A stretch of DNA of 64,000 nucleotides from NCBI GenBank assembly GCA_038496675.1, contig CM076658.1:6640942-6704941 (forward strand). Direction: 5' to 3'. Positions 35,001-47,329 of this stretch are shown here, piece after piece. Under the pieces are notes generated by a model. That model was not told the DNA's origin and searched no databases. It saw nothing but the letters and a program-made list of their open reading frames with translations. The position numbers and the translations under genes are program-made. Positions within the stretch are counted from its first letter, which is position 1. Every line of letters begins with the position of its first letter. This DNA is from Rachycentron canadum (taxonomy: Eukaryota; Chordata; Actinopteri; Carangiformes; Rachycentridae).

Positions 35001-35300
35001 CCTGTGTCTGCCTCGCTCTCTGAAGGGCACCGTTTGTTCTGAGAGCGCTGCGCAATCTCTCGGCGGAGGGGAAGAGAGAGTGGATTAATATATATGTACA
35101 TTACCAGCTGCTGCAAAGACAATACACAGAGAGGGAGGCCATTAGGGCCTAATGCAGACAGATGAGGTTAATAATATTTGGGAAGTGTTGCTCTATTAAG
35201 CAGAGCACTGATTAAGACCTGAGTGGGATCCCCCCTTCATGAGGCACTGATTGGGACCTGAGCTGCCTTTTGTTCTTTCGCTCCCAGAAAGAGGAGAGAG
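35001..35300. other. CNE-like segment with duplicated motif
   Basis: GCACTGATTAAGACCTGAG (35205-35223) is repeated as GCACTGATTGGGACCTGAG (35244-35262), 17 of 19 matching with 39-bp spacing. Upstream is the palindrome CATTAGGGCCTAATG (35140-35154). It also contains GAGAGCGCTGCGC (35040-35052). A 75-codon minus frame overlaps and is unsupported. Confidence 0.4.
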
Positions 35301-35802
35301 GGAAAGAGTAGAAGAGGAAGAAAGGATGGGAACAATGTTGGCCGACTTTGTGTTCCAGCTGACAATGAGGATAGACTTAATGAGAATCTTTACAGGCCCG
35401 GATGAGGGTTTATAGAAGTCCAACGCCCACTGATAAGTTCATTACAACCATGAGCAAACAGATGGAGCCAGCTTTGGGAATCTTTCAGGTGTCCCTCTGA
35501 AGGAAGAGCTCCATGATTACTTTCAGTTCACACTCGATTTCTTTTCTTAGTCAGTGCAGATAATGTTGCCAGACTGACCTCATTAATTTATTTCCATCAT
35601 TATATGGCTTGAAGTGTAAAGATTCAGCCACCACTTGTAGTTTGAGACTACTTTCCTCCAAAAAAAGGAGCTTCTGTGTAACACTGCTTCATACAGACAG
35701 CTCTGGTGGAGCATCTATTGATTTTAAAATCAATAGAAAGTGAAGGGAGATGGGGTGGAAATGGCTTGGAATCGGGCCGACCGGGGAAGTGTCAGGTGCT
35801 GC

Positions 35803-35804
<2 letters not shown>

Positions 35805-35845
<41 letters not shown>

Positions 35846-35856
35846 TGTGTATGTGT
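35805..35856. repeat. (GT)17 microsatellite with AT interruptions
   Basis: Seventeen perfect GT units (35805-35838), then AT, five GT units, AT and a short tail. It encodes the valine/cysteine runs of two spurious plus frames (35706-35936). Confidence 0.95.
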
Positions 35857-36094
35857 ACTTCATGCGTTTCGTGTCAAATGTGTGTCAGATGTCAAACTTT
35901 TATGATCACAAAATTTTGTACTTTTTCATGAATTAAATTTTTTACTGGCTTCTGAGCACTCAAAGAGGAACATATTCTCTTTCTATTTTCTCAGACTCAT
36001 TCACTCAGACTTTGAGATCAATGGACTCTGACTCAGTCCAAACCCATTGTTATGTTTTCAAAATCTTTCTAAGCACTGGCCGTCATCCACTGCA

Positions 36095-36106
36095 TTTTTT
36101 TTTTTT
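36095..36106. repeat. poly(T) tract, 12 bases
   Basis: Short uninterrupted T run. Confidence 0.85.
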
Positions 36107-36539
36107 ATTGAACTGTCTCTGGCAACAGGCCCTTCTGCACCTCCCAACACCAAGAGAGTGTGTGATTTAGACAGTGGGAGAGAGACAGAGGGAGAGGTGA
36201 GTTAGTGTAGGATGTGGTGGTGAGATAATGGGAGGAGTGAAGATGTCTTCCTGGGGCCCACTAGTGGCTGATCCTCGCCTCTTCAGCCACGATGAAGAGC
36301 AGATAATAACCATGAAGAGAGAAGACAGACTGAAGACTCAAAGAGTGATTGTTAGACAGATAGGGGGGCAGGTCTCTCCCCCTCACTCTGGACAGGGATG
36401 ACTCTCACACCACATGGAGGAGAGACAATGATGAAAAAGTTGGTCCCACCTGTTTAACTCATATAAGTAAGTCAGTCTGTAAGTAAGTCTGTGGGTTTTG
36501 TGAGCATCTGCATGTATTTGTGTGTATCTGCATGTTCAT

Positions 36540-36720
36540 CTGCACTATTGTGTGCAAGTAAATCACCCCTGTGCCCTAATTGGTGGCTGATAATGCTCTT
36601 ATTTCCTGTGGAGGGGGTCTACACGTCATCAGGGGCCTGCTGGGCTCCTCTGAGGCTTGACCAAACCACTGCCTGTTTGACTGCGTCCTAATCTATACCA
36701 AACCTCTAAATCTCTGTGTG
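36540..36720. other. CNE-like segment
   Basis: Contains CCCTAATTGGTGGCTGATAA (36574-36593) and TCTACACGTCATCAGG (36619-36634). Repeat-free between TG-rich stretches, with no supported frame. Confidence 0.35.
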
Positions 36721-36849
36721 GAAGAGCTTTTGCTGCGGTGCATGTGGTGTGATGTGGATTTATGTCGGTGAACACTTCATGTGAAACTCTATGTCTGTGT
36801 GTGTGTCTGAAACTGAAGTGTGTGTGTCTGTTTGTGTTTCACTTGATCG

Positions 36850-37270
36850 CTACCCTCCCTTGACAGTGCTCATAGAGAGAATTAGAGAGCGGGTGAGATA
36901 ATCACATGAATAAAATGCAGCCGGTAGCTCATTACAAACCCTATTATTCATTAATTAACATTATTAAAACGTCTAATAGACCCCAGCACTCCTCCCAAGC
37001 CCCCCTGCCTCTTTTCAACTAGGTCCCTGCTCCTCGGTCCCTCCTGTTTCTCAACATGAAAAGAATAGCACATCAAACGAGGCCTGGTTTCAATGTGTTA
37101 GGGATTTGCAGGTGTAGGATCACACTGCGCAGGGGATCTACTTGTCGGTCGCACGATGCTCTATACTCTTCCTCTTCGGCCTCGCCATGACACACAGCAC
37201 TCACCCGCTCCATAACAAACCCCTCATTAGAAGTGGGGAGAGAACTGGGCTACGTGCTCCCTAATTAGGT
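36850..37270. other. CNE-like segment
   Basis: Contains ATTATTCATTAATTAACATT (36943-36962), TTAAAACGTCTAATAGACC (36965-36983) and, further on, CpG-bearing TACTTGTCGGTCGCACGATG (37139-37158). The C-rich patch near 36995-37010 is the only simple part. Confidence 0.4.
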
Positions 37271-37279
37271 CCCCATCTG

Positions 37280-38390
37280 AAACTTTCTGCCCCCCCTCCA
37301 CCTCCCCTCTGCTCCATGTCCCTTCATCACAGGAAAAAAGAGAATGCTGACATTTATGGAAGGAAGTTTAATCAGCTGTATGTGGAAGGGATATAAGGGA
37401 AAGTTTTGATAACATTTTACATCTGTGATATGCATATGCAACGCAAACGCACCCCTTTAGTGTTCTAAAGAGGTTCAGCAACGCGGGTTTTGTCAAAATT
37501 TTATGATGTATGAAAAGTTGTGTGTCTTTTACAGGTTTATCCACAACCAAGCTACAGAATATTATTCATTTGATTCTTCCCTCTTCTTACTTTGCAGCCG
37601 TTATGTATATCCATGCATTCAAACACACAAATGTGGCAGATTCATTTGGTTACATTGTGGTAACCAATATTCAACTGAGAGAATAATATCTATCAAAAGT
37701 TTTTAATTGTGTTCCGCAAGAACCAGATATATTAAACATGCATAATATAAGCATGGTGAGATCTGGGAAATTTGTGTCCTGGAAATGTAATGATCATCAT
37801 GCATATTCAAATGTCCAAACAATACACCTTAGTTAAACATTAATACCATAATTTAGATACAATCAGTTTAATGTGTCCAAGAAAAGAAGTATTACTCCTC
37901 ATTTTGTTCTCATTATTTTCAAATAAACAGGACACTGTGTGTGTGGAGAAAAGGGGCTGAGCAGACGAATGATGAATATGTAGAAACTCTCAGAGATATT
38001 AGTGGGGTTTAAACTACATCCTCTGATTACTTTTCTAGTTTTAAATACTTGATGTTCCAGTTGTACTATGACCTTAAACAAGATTTTATTGGAACGCAAT
38101 ATCCATACCATTAAAGGAGTCTTTTATCATTCTGAGAGGGACACTGGCTCCTTGTATCCTTTAGTGGAGTCTTTGTACATTAAATTACATTAATATTTCT
38201 ATTTATGGCACCACATTCGTATGTAACACAATACACCACATGCATATTGTATAAAGCTAAAAACAAATATTTTCTCTTGGGATATTTGATATTATAATAC
38301 AATTTTTAACTGAATTAATTTCTGAAACACAGTCTCAGACACGTAAATATATAAAGGAGTGAATAGAGAGACAGAGAGAGAATGGAAATT
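37280..38390. other. AT-rich noncoding DNA
   Basis: AT-rich spacer with no island. The frames at 37368-37550, 37503-37706 and 37899-38111 are short and unsupported. TTTATGGC is at 38212-38219. Confidence 0.45.
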
Positions 38391-38589
38391 TGGGGTATTT
38401 ATCAGAAAATAATCTCCTTTATCAACGCCTGGCCATATATTAGTATGGAGAAAGCTCTCCCTCTCTTAATGTTGCGTGCTTTCTTCTCACTCCCTGCCTT
38501 TCACACACCGAATGATGCTTCCTGACAAGTAAATCACAAAAGAGGTGGTGTTCCCCCATGTGGCTGAAGACCAAGCATCCTTCATATGT

Positions 38590-38660
38590 CTCCTCTTCTC
38601 TTTCCTCCTTCCCTTTTCTTCTTCCCTCTTCCTCCCCCTCCTCCTCTTCCTCCTCTCCTG
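38590..38660. repeat. CT-rich low-complexity tract
   Basis: TCC/TTCC-rich pyrimidine tract, mirrored in the proline-rich part of a spurious 93-codon plus frame (38586-38867). Confidence 0.75.
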
Positions 38661-39140
38661 ATTAAATCTGGTGCTCCCTGTAGGATTATTAGATTTCTAA
38701 TTCAATCTGAATTTCAGGAACTTGTTTGCTTGGTTACCTGTCACAGCATATCAGCTTGTCATATTAGTGGTGATCGTTGGCTCTACCTAATCTGCTTTAA
38801 ACAATTTCATTGGGTGCTGGTCTATAAATCATTCCGTAATGGGATTGACACGCGCAGGCTTAGCTAGGTAAACAAATCAGCTTTGTTTTATGTTAGGCAG
38901 CAATGAACTTGGCTTTATCAACTTCCCATCGATTCACACACACCACAAGGTCAAAATCTGTCTGGCTGCTCATCAGTGGGAGTAGGGGTCAGCACTCGGC
39001 AATTAGAATATGTATCAGATAGAAGCAGAAGAGCCAATCGCTTCCTGCTTCCACTGTGTCTTTCTCCAAAGTGTTAATTCATTTCTTATCAAAGTGAAGG
39101 CATTTCAAAGTAAAGCTTTGCGGCATTGGAGGGGAAGTGC
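38660..39140. other. CNE-like segment (long)
   Basis: Contains AGGATTATTAGATTTCTAAT (38682-38701), ACACGCGCAGGCTTAGCTAG (38849-38868), GGCAATTAGAATATG and AGTGTTAATTCATTTC. It is complex for about 480 bp and among the strongest islands of this half of the window. Confidence 0.45.
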
Positions 39141-39149
39141 TCTTTATGG

Positions 39150-40560
39150 GAATTTGAAAGAGAAAATAAAATGAGTTTGTAGTTTATTGACGGGAAGTCC
39201 CAGAGGCTGCTTAAAAACTCATTAACTTTCAAAACTAATTCAAACATGTTGATTAACATCTGAGGATTTGAGTTTTTTTCTGCTGATGGATGGATTTTTT
39301 TCATTTTAGTTTTATTTTAGTTTTTCGATTTGCAGACGTACTGTCGTTATAGTCTTCATTTTGATGTGTTTAGAAAAGTTGATTTTAATATGATTTTGAT
39401 TAACCATATCTCCAACCTCCTGTTGGGTTGTTTTGCAAATAGACTGTATCTATGTGCTGTTCAATATGTCAAATTAAGGAGTAGTCTGGCACAATATTCT
39501 CCAAAGCCACTGATATTCAACAGTACACTGCTGAGTCTCATTAGAGGAACCTCCCAACTCTATCAAAGGCTATATACTGCTTTTTAAAAAATACAATTAA
39601 TTTGATTTTGCATTGTCAGACAAATATTCCTTTGCCTTCTGCTGCACTTAGTCTTAACACTTAGGCAGGGGAAGCTGAATGAAGTCCGGGTTTAGCAGAA
39701 TAATACATGGCTCAGTAACATGGAGAGCTAAATGAAAACAGCAGGTAGACCAGAACCCGGTGTCTCGGTTACACACTCCTGCCAAATCCTCAACTTTATC
39801 ACGTTAAAGGGGATTCAATGTGTAGAATGCACACTCACACCAAGTCTCCTGAATATTTTATTTGTTTACTTTGTTTTCATATGAGACGTATAGACACAGT
39901 GAATGAGAAAGTGGAGTGGATTAGCCTCTGTGCTTTGCACGGATAAATGTCAAATGCACAATGACATTAATGTTGACAGTTTCCTATTATATGCTTGTTG
40001 TGCACATGTAAAACTGGTACTGATATTGGAAAATAGTTAAAAGTTAAAAGTCTTTAATGCGAAGATATTTATTATCAATCAAGGACCAAATACATGTTTC
40101 CAAGAGTACTAACATCACTGCATAGCGACAGTGTATTACAATACATTTTCTTTTTTGACACAGGGAGCGATCATACAAATTGATGTACAGCACAAAGTCA
40201 GATTATTTGATATTAAAAACGCAGAACAAAACTACTTTGACAGTGGAAAAAATAGTTTGAACATTTGCAATTATTGTTCCACTATTATTGTTGGAAATTA
40301 GTAATTTCAAAATAAAGTGCCACATGTAACGTGGAATGTTCTGTATCATAAAAAAAGAGAGAAGAAAATCCCTGCGAATGCGAGAGCATTCAGAGGAGAA
40401 CAGTGATGTGTAGAAGGATGTCTTGAAGTGCATAACTTGTCGAACCGGAGATGAACTGAGCTACAATGTCACAGCATCATGTTAAACTTTACTCATGTCA
40501 GCTACAGAGAAGAGGATGAAGCTAAGTTATGACCAACTCTGGACAGCAGTTTAGGATGAC
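39150..40560. other. AT-rich noncoding DNA
   Basis: AT-rich, with a moderately complex part at 39640-39980. The frames (39089-39304 minus, 39330-39587 plus, 40203-40433 minus) lack support. No repeat is recognised with confidence. Confidence 0.4.
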
Positions 40561-41000
40561 AAATTCTAATCTGCTGTAACAAACTGATGACAGGCTGTGT
40601 GAGGTACATAAATCCATAGAGCCATTCACTTTCAGGTAGATCAAAGACCATGACAGTGCTAACCACTCAATTACTAATCAGAGTCCTGCAGGAACTTGGC
40701 AAATGCCCCCTTATCAATAAAGATGGGATTCATATAAAGAGACTAATTAGACTTTCTTACAACTACTTTGGTACTGAAGCATGCAGAAAGGGAGGGAATG
40801 CAGGGAGGAACAAATAGCAGAGAGCTGACCTGTTCAGCAGCATGTCATGGGATCTTTTCACACCAATACATCTCCCTAATGCAGGCAATTTCCTGCAGCT
40901 TTTCACCCTAAGAGGGGATTTGACCTCTGTGGGCAACACTTAAAGCGAATTCTAATGTTTGCCAATAAGAAGGGATTAAGTCAACCAGAACATGTAGGAG
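40560..41000. other. CNE-like segment
   Basis: Contains CACTCAATTACTAATCAGAG (40664-40683) and AGAGACTAATTAGACTTTC (40737-40755). Repeat-free, with no coding frame. Confidence 0.35.
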
Positions 41001-41009
41001 AGAATGTGA

Positions 41010-42080
41010 ATGTGTTCTTTTGTAATTAACAACCAGTAAACATCTACATATACAAATGCATGAATGAATGTGCGTTATGTTGAAGCACACTACTTATATA
41101 AAACCGCATTTGCAGATAAAGACGTGCATATAAAAGCATGCATTTATATTCAGTCAGTGTTGACGTCACTGTTCTTAGCAGGGTGCAGCTGGGGGGTTGG
41201 GACAGCTAAGTCCTTGTATATGGGACATGTTCTAAATGCACATAAAGTGATGATACAGTCTGTCAGGTTAGAAGCTGTTTTATGGAAAAGTAGAGGCACT
41301 TGGATGAATATATAGCTGCCAAAGTGGTTGACAAGGCATCTGGAGTAAACACAGACATGTCAAAATCTGTGCACTGATGTTTTCGGGAAAGCCTTTTGTG
41401 TTTTGATATTTGTGTGCAATATTTTGGAGGGAAACTTTCACCACTTGAAAACCTTCCAAATCATAGTTGGCATGTTGGGGATAATCTTTTCAATTACCCA
41501 TCTCTCTGTTTCTGAGTGTGATAGGCTCTTAGCCTTCTGATTCCCCAGCACCCAAAAACTGTGTGCCGCTGTTGACAATGGGAGGTAAACAAGGAGGGGG
41601 GAGGGAACTCACCAAATCCCCCAGAGGCCTGGAGGGGAAGCCACACAGCCCAAACTCCTTTCACTCCTCAGCTGTGAAACAGCAGCTGCCTTTAAGGCTG
41701 CGCTCAGGAGAGACTGACAGCAATTACAGCTTTCTCTTTCTCTCTTTCCCCCTCTCCTTCAGCTAGGACAGAGCCACTCGATGGGAAACCACGAGAAAGG
41801 AGCAAAACCTCCCCTCCTCCGCCGTCTTACTTTCTGAGAAAGAGACGTATACTTCTAGCTCTTGGTGAGGAGATGATTGTTTACTTTGAGTGATGTGCTA
41901 TTATGACAGTTCAACAAATCAATGTTACACAGGTTTGTGGCAAATGGTAGAATTTTAGAGTAATCCCATGTAAATTATTAATCCTTTCAGGGGGGAAGTT
42001 GCAACACAGAGGCATGCAGCACATCTCTTACACACTCCAACCTGACAGTTGTACTGCTGTGCCAAAACGTTTGACAGCCT
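41010..42080. other. noncoding, nothing distinct
   Basis: Mixed sequence with a short G-rich patch (about 41594-41605) and a pyrimidine tract (about 41731-41760). The frames at 41064-41315 and 41563-41766 are unsupported. Confidence 0.4.
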
Positions 42081-42089
42081 GCTCTACTT

Positions 42090-42400
42090 TAGATTTGTTA
42101 AGAAGACATTGGGGCTGAGCGTGAGCCAGATTCAAAAGCTGATCTGAGATCATTGCCGTGTCTCTTGCACATCAACTGTAATGGCTGCTTGGCTGGACTG
42201 CATGGCAATAAAACAGAAAAGCCCCTTTACCCATTGGATGTTTAATTTACGCAGTGTGCATCGCATGGTGCTTAGTGTGGCTCATACACACTGCGCCAGA
42301 TCATTTCCTATTGTGTCATATATTATGGGGCTTTTAAAATCTCAGAGATGATTCACATGTGACTTTTATTGGTCAGAGAACATTGAGAGTCCATGAAAGC
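42090..42400. other. CNE-like segment
   Basis: Contains TGTTTAATTTACGCAGTGTG (42239-42258) and ATATTATGGGGCTTTTAAAA (42320-42339). Complex and repeat-free. Confidence 0.35.
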
Positions 42401-42679
42401 TGATATGAGAGAAACATGGTAACTGAAAAATATAGGAATGCCTCACTGACAGCTCATAACCATTTTAAAACTCGAAATAGATCCACACTAACTGCTGAGG
42501 TGCATTTGCTTCTATTTTCCTCTACTTTCTTCCCTCCTTGCAGGCTCAGCCTCCTCCCCTCCCCTTGGTGGTCAGCGCAAGGATCAGGAGGTGAAGCAGA
42601 ATCAGAGTGGTACACATATTACTCTCTGTCTCCCTCCATTCTCTTCTCCTGGTGGTTGACAGGGCCTGTCTGGCCTAAC

Positions 42680-42960
42680 CTGGGTGGAAAGTGACTCTAA
42701 TTGTCATCTCCACAGACAAGGTTTTGCAGCCATTCTGGAGGCACGGGCAAAATATACTTAGCTACTTTATCATATAGACAGAACCCAACCACCGAGGCAC
42801 CTTATTGACATAGACTTTTATGCAAAGATAGCTTTTTTGAATTGGCAGGTCACGTCACCCGCTGCTTAGCATGCATACATAATGAGGATGAAGCTTTTTA
42901 GGTCTTGGCTGAGACACAAGCATCTGACAGGTAGGGTTTGAGAGTTCAAGGAAATGTATA
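42680..42960. other. CNE-like segment
   Basis: Contains TCACGTCACCCGCTGCTTAG (42850-42869) and GCATGCATACATAATGAGGA (42870-42889). No frame. Confidence 0.35.
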
Positions 42961-43254
42961 TATTCCCTGCCTCTTCTTCTGGACTCAGGCTGGTTATAGA
43001 TGATCGTGTTAGCTAGGAATAGAGTATTTTACCAAATGTTCAGTGCTCGACAGCATTAGCTTGAGGCTGAGGCTGTGTCATCTTAGGTGTAGTGTACACA
43101 GTCCTCACCTAATGGAAGCTATCAGAGCTGAATGTTTGTTTTGTCATGGAAAAGGAAGACATTTGGAGGAAAAGCACGAGAGGGAATGTCACAATAAGGC
43201 ATGAAGATATAGCTAGAAATCATAATCCTGGCATCCTGCTGTGGAGCTGGTAGA

Positions 43255-43600
43255 GATCACAATGGTCACTACCGTAGCTTAGCAAGTTAGCATGCTAACA
43301 TTTGGTAATTGGAAGAAAAAGGAAACCCCAGCTGAGGCTGATGGTAATGTCATCAGTTCTGCAGGTAGAAGTATTGCACAAATTAAAATTTTAACCCAAT
43401 AATAGCACGCGAGGAAAACATAAGAAATCATCATTATCATCCCCCTGGGGAAACATCAAGCATTTCTAACAAATTTCAGGGCAATAGTTCACAAGACATT
43501 ACATCAAAATCAAAAAAACAAAAAGTTAAGTCTGTAGACTTCATCCTCTGGTGACCACGAATGTGTGTGCAAAATTGCATTGGACAGACCAAGACTGAAA
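43255..43600 (+). repeat. dispersed teleost repeat copy
   Basis: Has the palindrome GTTAGCATGCTAAC (43286-43299), then CAGCTGAGGCTGATGGTAAT (43329-43348), CAAATTAAAATTTTAACCC (43379-43397), CAAATTTCAGGGCAATAGTT (43470-43489) and CATCCTCTGGTGACCACGAA (43541-43560). I recognise this order from memory as a very abundant percomorph dispersed repeat. Moderately diverged, no ORF; the class is unknown to me. Confidence 0.65.
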
Positions 43601-43724
43601 ATTCGGAACACAACCTTATATAAAAACCTTTTATCATGCAACACACCCATCAAAATGTATGATCACCCTTGCTGCAGCTCATTTCAACTACCTTTGTTTC
43701 CTTTGTTTTTTCCCCTTCACTACA

Positions 43725-44060
43725 GATTTCAGCCGTTGCCCCCCCTCAAAGGTGAAATTACCCTGCTTTTGTATGAGGCACAGTCAGCCTTTGAATGCAG
43801 CCTGCAAATGCCTGTGGGCCTATAAATGTGCTCTGAGAGGGAAAGAGAAAGTTAAGCTGTCCTATTGAATTGATTGAACATTCATGAAACTAAAGTGTGC
43901 CCTCCCTCCCGCCTCCTCGCATGTGGAAATGACTTCCAGACATCTCCGGCGTCCCGTATGGAGCACAGCCGTGAGGATCCCTACCTTACAGTCAGGTGCT
44001 GAGCTGTTGCCCTGCAGGCACAATTCAACTGTTAAATCTCTTATGAGTAGAACAGGAGGG
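43725..44060. other. CNE-like segment
   Basis: CpG-bearing complex sequence (CATCTCCGGCGTCCCGTATG, 43940-43959) with GAATTGATTGAACATTCATG upstream. Frames occur on both strands (plus 43884-44267, minus 43862-44089), so neither is persuasive. An acceptor-like CACTACAG lies at about 43718-43725. Confidence 0.3.
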
Positions 44061-44069
44061 TTCATCTTA

Positions 44070-44950
44070 CCACTTACAACCTTACACATGCATGTTTTTG
44101 ACTTTATTGAAATAATTGCACAATTATTTTACACGGCATCTTATTTTGTAATGATGTTCTGCTTAACTGCTCATAGTTGCATAAATAGGGGCAAAAAGAA
44201 AAAGTATTTCATAGTGAGGAACAAAAAGGTTCTTACTCACCCAAGAGAGGGTAACATACTATTTTAAATTCTTTGTTTCTCTACATCAAGTCCTCATTAT
44301 TTGGCAATGCTTTAAAAATGTTTCAGGCAAATGCTGTATTGACTTATTGGACTTTTATGTGGCTTTCTCTATTGCGCGTTCATGTATCTAATCAAAATGC
44401 CTTATTACTTTTGCCTGACAATACACTTAAAAAGAATGAATTCCAAGGGTTTCTCATTTTATGTCACTGTCTGTATATTGTTAGCCTCAAAAACGGCAAT
44501 ATTGAAAGCAATTTTCTATGTATTTAGGGAACATTCAAACAATTTCTGGAAGAAGAACGAATCAAAATGCATGAAGTATAATCAATAAAAGTGAGAGACA
44601 TTATATGATGTGACTAGAATGATGAATTATACCAATTCTACTTTCTCCCATTGTGAGGATACTGTATATTCCTGGGTGTGTGTATCTTTCTACATTGTGT
44701 GATGAGCGTATGCAGTGTGTCATCATCATGCATTATATCACAGGGGCCGTCTGCACAGCACTCAGTCCACTGCCAGACTGTATACCATGTCCCTCATGCG
44801 ACATGTTCCACCCAAGGTTACAGCCACAACCACAAAACACCAACAGCTCAGACAGGCGTGAGACCTAATCATTATTTGGCACCAGTAGCAAAACCATGTC
44901 AGGGTGAAGCCCCCAACATCCTGCTTCCTAGTCACATTTTAATCATCTGC
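44070..44950. other. AT-rich noncoding DNA
   Basis: AT-rich spacer. Several overlapping plus frames (44273-44588 and 44653-44956) show hydrophobic or random composition and no family motif. Confidence 0.4.
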
Positions 44951-44959
44951 AATTAGTTT

Positions 44960-45220
44960 TGTTTTAATAACACTCACAATTAAAGGTCCTCCTGTTTGCA
45001 TAATTCATGACACAGCAGCACTGATGTCAGAAATCAAATGCAACAAATTAGAAATAACAAGTTTGAGACAGTGTGATTCAATTAAGATCCAGGGAAACAT
45101 TGGGCCATGCATAATTGAGGGGCCGGCAAGGCAAGGCTCATGTCAGGCCTGTCAGCCCTGCTGCAGCTATTGGATTTGGCCTGTCACACACACTCAAATC
45201 AGCCCTGTAAAAATTACAGG
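44960..45220. other. CNE-like segment
   Basis: Contains ACACTCACAATTAAAGGTCC (44971-44990), GTGATTCAATTAAGATCC (45073-45090) and GCATAATTGAGGGGCCGGCA (45109-45128). Repeat-free until the TG-rich tract at about 45246. Confidence 0.4.
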
Positions 45221-45239
45221 TTACATTGATTTCTTGTTT

Positions 45240-46550
45240 TTATTTGTGAGTGCTTGTGAGTGTGTATGCATGTGCTAATGTTGAGGTGTGCAGCGTGTGT
45301 TAGTGGATCTTCTGCATAAATGCATACACTCATGTAATATAAGTGTATATACAGTTACATGGTTACATGTGTGTTGCGTATGGACTGTATGTGGGTGTGC
45401 TCACATGTGCAGTGCTGTAAGAGCAGGATATAAATCAGGTGTGGAGGGGGTGGACCATGCAGGAGTAAGTAATGCAGCCACATCTGGAGCTGTAAGTTTG
45501 CACTTCGGGTCCTTCAGATGTTGAGTGGAGCTGTGGGCAAACGCACAAGGCTAGCAAACCACACGATCGGTCCCAATTATTACTGTTATGGTTATAGTAA
45601 GATCATAAGTACTAGCACTCCCATTCAACTCTGCCAGGTATGAGCAGCAACTTACAATATGTATGCCTGCAGATGCATCTGCATGCCTATGTGAGTGTTT
45701 GTGCCTAATCCCTGGATACAGCATGATTGAGGCTTTGAAAGTGTTGCATGTTGCGCCAAGTTGCAGATGTGTTTGTTCACCACATTACACATCAGCAGCA
45801 ATAACAAACAAATATGCAGTGGCTCACCGAGGAGCTGATAAAATCCAGCATAGAGTGGATGTGAATATAAAAAAAAAAAGTTCTGCCCAGTGTTCTGTGT
45901 TTGTCATAGTATCATGATGTACGTAGTAAAAGTCACATGTGGTAAGTGTGTTTGTGCTTATGGCAGTGTGTATGTGCCTTCCCTCCTGTGTTTACTTGCA
46001 ATTAAAAAAGTTATATTTGATCTCGAGGAACGAGGATGAGGAATTTTAATAAAATCACTGCAGACCTGCAGAGATTTTAGTTTTGGCCATGTTGTACGCT
46101 CCAAAAACTGTAAGTTTATGAAAGAAAGCAAGTGTCAGGCATTAAATGTGCTCTCTGTTATGAAACACTTACAGGGTTTTAATTATCACACAATTTTCAG
46201 GGATTGTTTAAAGCGAAGGAAATGGAATAACTTCTTTATGAGTTTGAAAACACCCCCTAATGCTTATTTAATTAAACAATTGTAACCACATCTCATAAAG
46301 TGCTCAGAGTTAATAAGATTTCCTAAGCAAACCCACATTAATGCAGACTGCTTGCCTCACTTTAGAAAATCAGCATTCTCAAAGATGGTGTTTGGCAAAC
46401 TGAGACGGAGCTGTGGCAAATTATTGCTCCAAAGTTACATTTTATATGTGCAATTTAAAAAGTGTCACTGATGTCAGACTTCATTTTAAGCTGTCAATAT
46501 TAGAATCTAAACACAGAAGAAAACAAAGGTACATAAACATGTATATCGAA
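45240..46550. other. noncoding, TG-rich then AT-rich
   Basis: Interrupted TG/TATG tracts (about 45246-45300 and 45355-45420), then AT-rich DNA. The frames at 45024-45278, 45288-45524 and 45663-45917 are shaped by those tracts. No gene. Confidence 0.45.
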
Positions 46551-46569
46551 ACGCTTCCTGCATGAAGTA

Positions 46570-47300
46570 TTCTCTGATTTGGATCTTGCTGAATGGCTTC
46601 TGGTGGAGGAAGGAAACATGTGTTAGTAAACTAGCAGACGCAGCCACACGTTGCCTTCAGAGTCAGTAATTTCTCACTGAATAATCACTAATGACTGAGG
46701 ACCAATAGCTCCCTGAAGCATCATCTCAATCTCTCCTCCAACTGGCTAATTGTAGCCAGACACACTAACCTCCCTGTGGCCTATGTCCTGGCTGTAACCC
46801 TGGCACTCCTCTTTCTCAAATTCAGCCGCTCACTCTTCTTTTCTCTTGCTGTTTTATCAGCCTTTTCTAAATTAGCCCACTCCTGTTCTTTCCCTCCCCC
46901 TCCACACCAAACCACCTCAGCTCAGCTACAACGACATATGGGAAACTTTTTCAGGCTGATTGCTCCAATCTGATTAAGGGAAGTTATGTAGCAACCATTT
47001 ATCGCTTGAACCAGCAAGCAGCTGTGACGTTAAGGGCCTCACTTGAGCAGCCTTTTTCTCTTGCTGCCTGTTCTCAGTCCAGAGTTATCCATTAGATCCT
47101 ATTCAGACTCCTCCGATTGTTCTAACTGTCAAGGCAGCACCATGAATCAAAACCTCTGGCGGACAGACAGATCTCTCCATAATTGCATGGTTCAAAACAA
47201 TGCCATGCCCACTTAAAGCCAGAGTGGTGTATGCTCAGTTAATTTACAGTCTAACTCAAACAAGAGGGTTGAGAATGAGGAGGATAAAAAGTGAGAAAAA
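46570..47300. other. CNE-like segments
   Basis: Two complex stretches (about 46600-46780 and 46920-47260) around a pyrimidine-rich centre. Examples are TGAATAATCACTAATGACTG (46678-46697), CCATAATTGCATGG (47178-47191; an imperfect inverted repeat) and CAGTTAATTTACAG. The 65-codon plus frame in the centre is pyrimidine-tract derived. Confidence 0.35.
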
Positions 47301-47329
47301 AAAACTTTCCTGCGAGAGGCAATTTTACA

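Noticed and set aside
36254..36270. CCCACTAGTGGC as a CTCF-like site
   Set aside because: One base short of the consensus spacing and mismatched after the AG.
42524..42544. Splice-acceptor-like pyrimidine tract ending TTGCAG
   Set aside because: No supported exon follows. Such tracts also occur at 2161-2178 and 52907-52920 without coding context.
43884..44267. 127-codon plus-strand frame
   Set aside because: Open on the opposite strand as well (43862-44089), ends in AT-rich lysine-rich sequence and has no domain.
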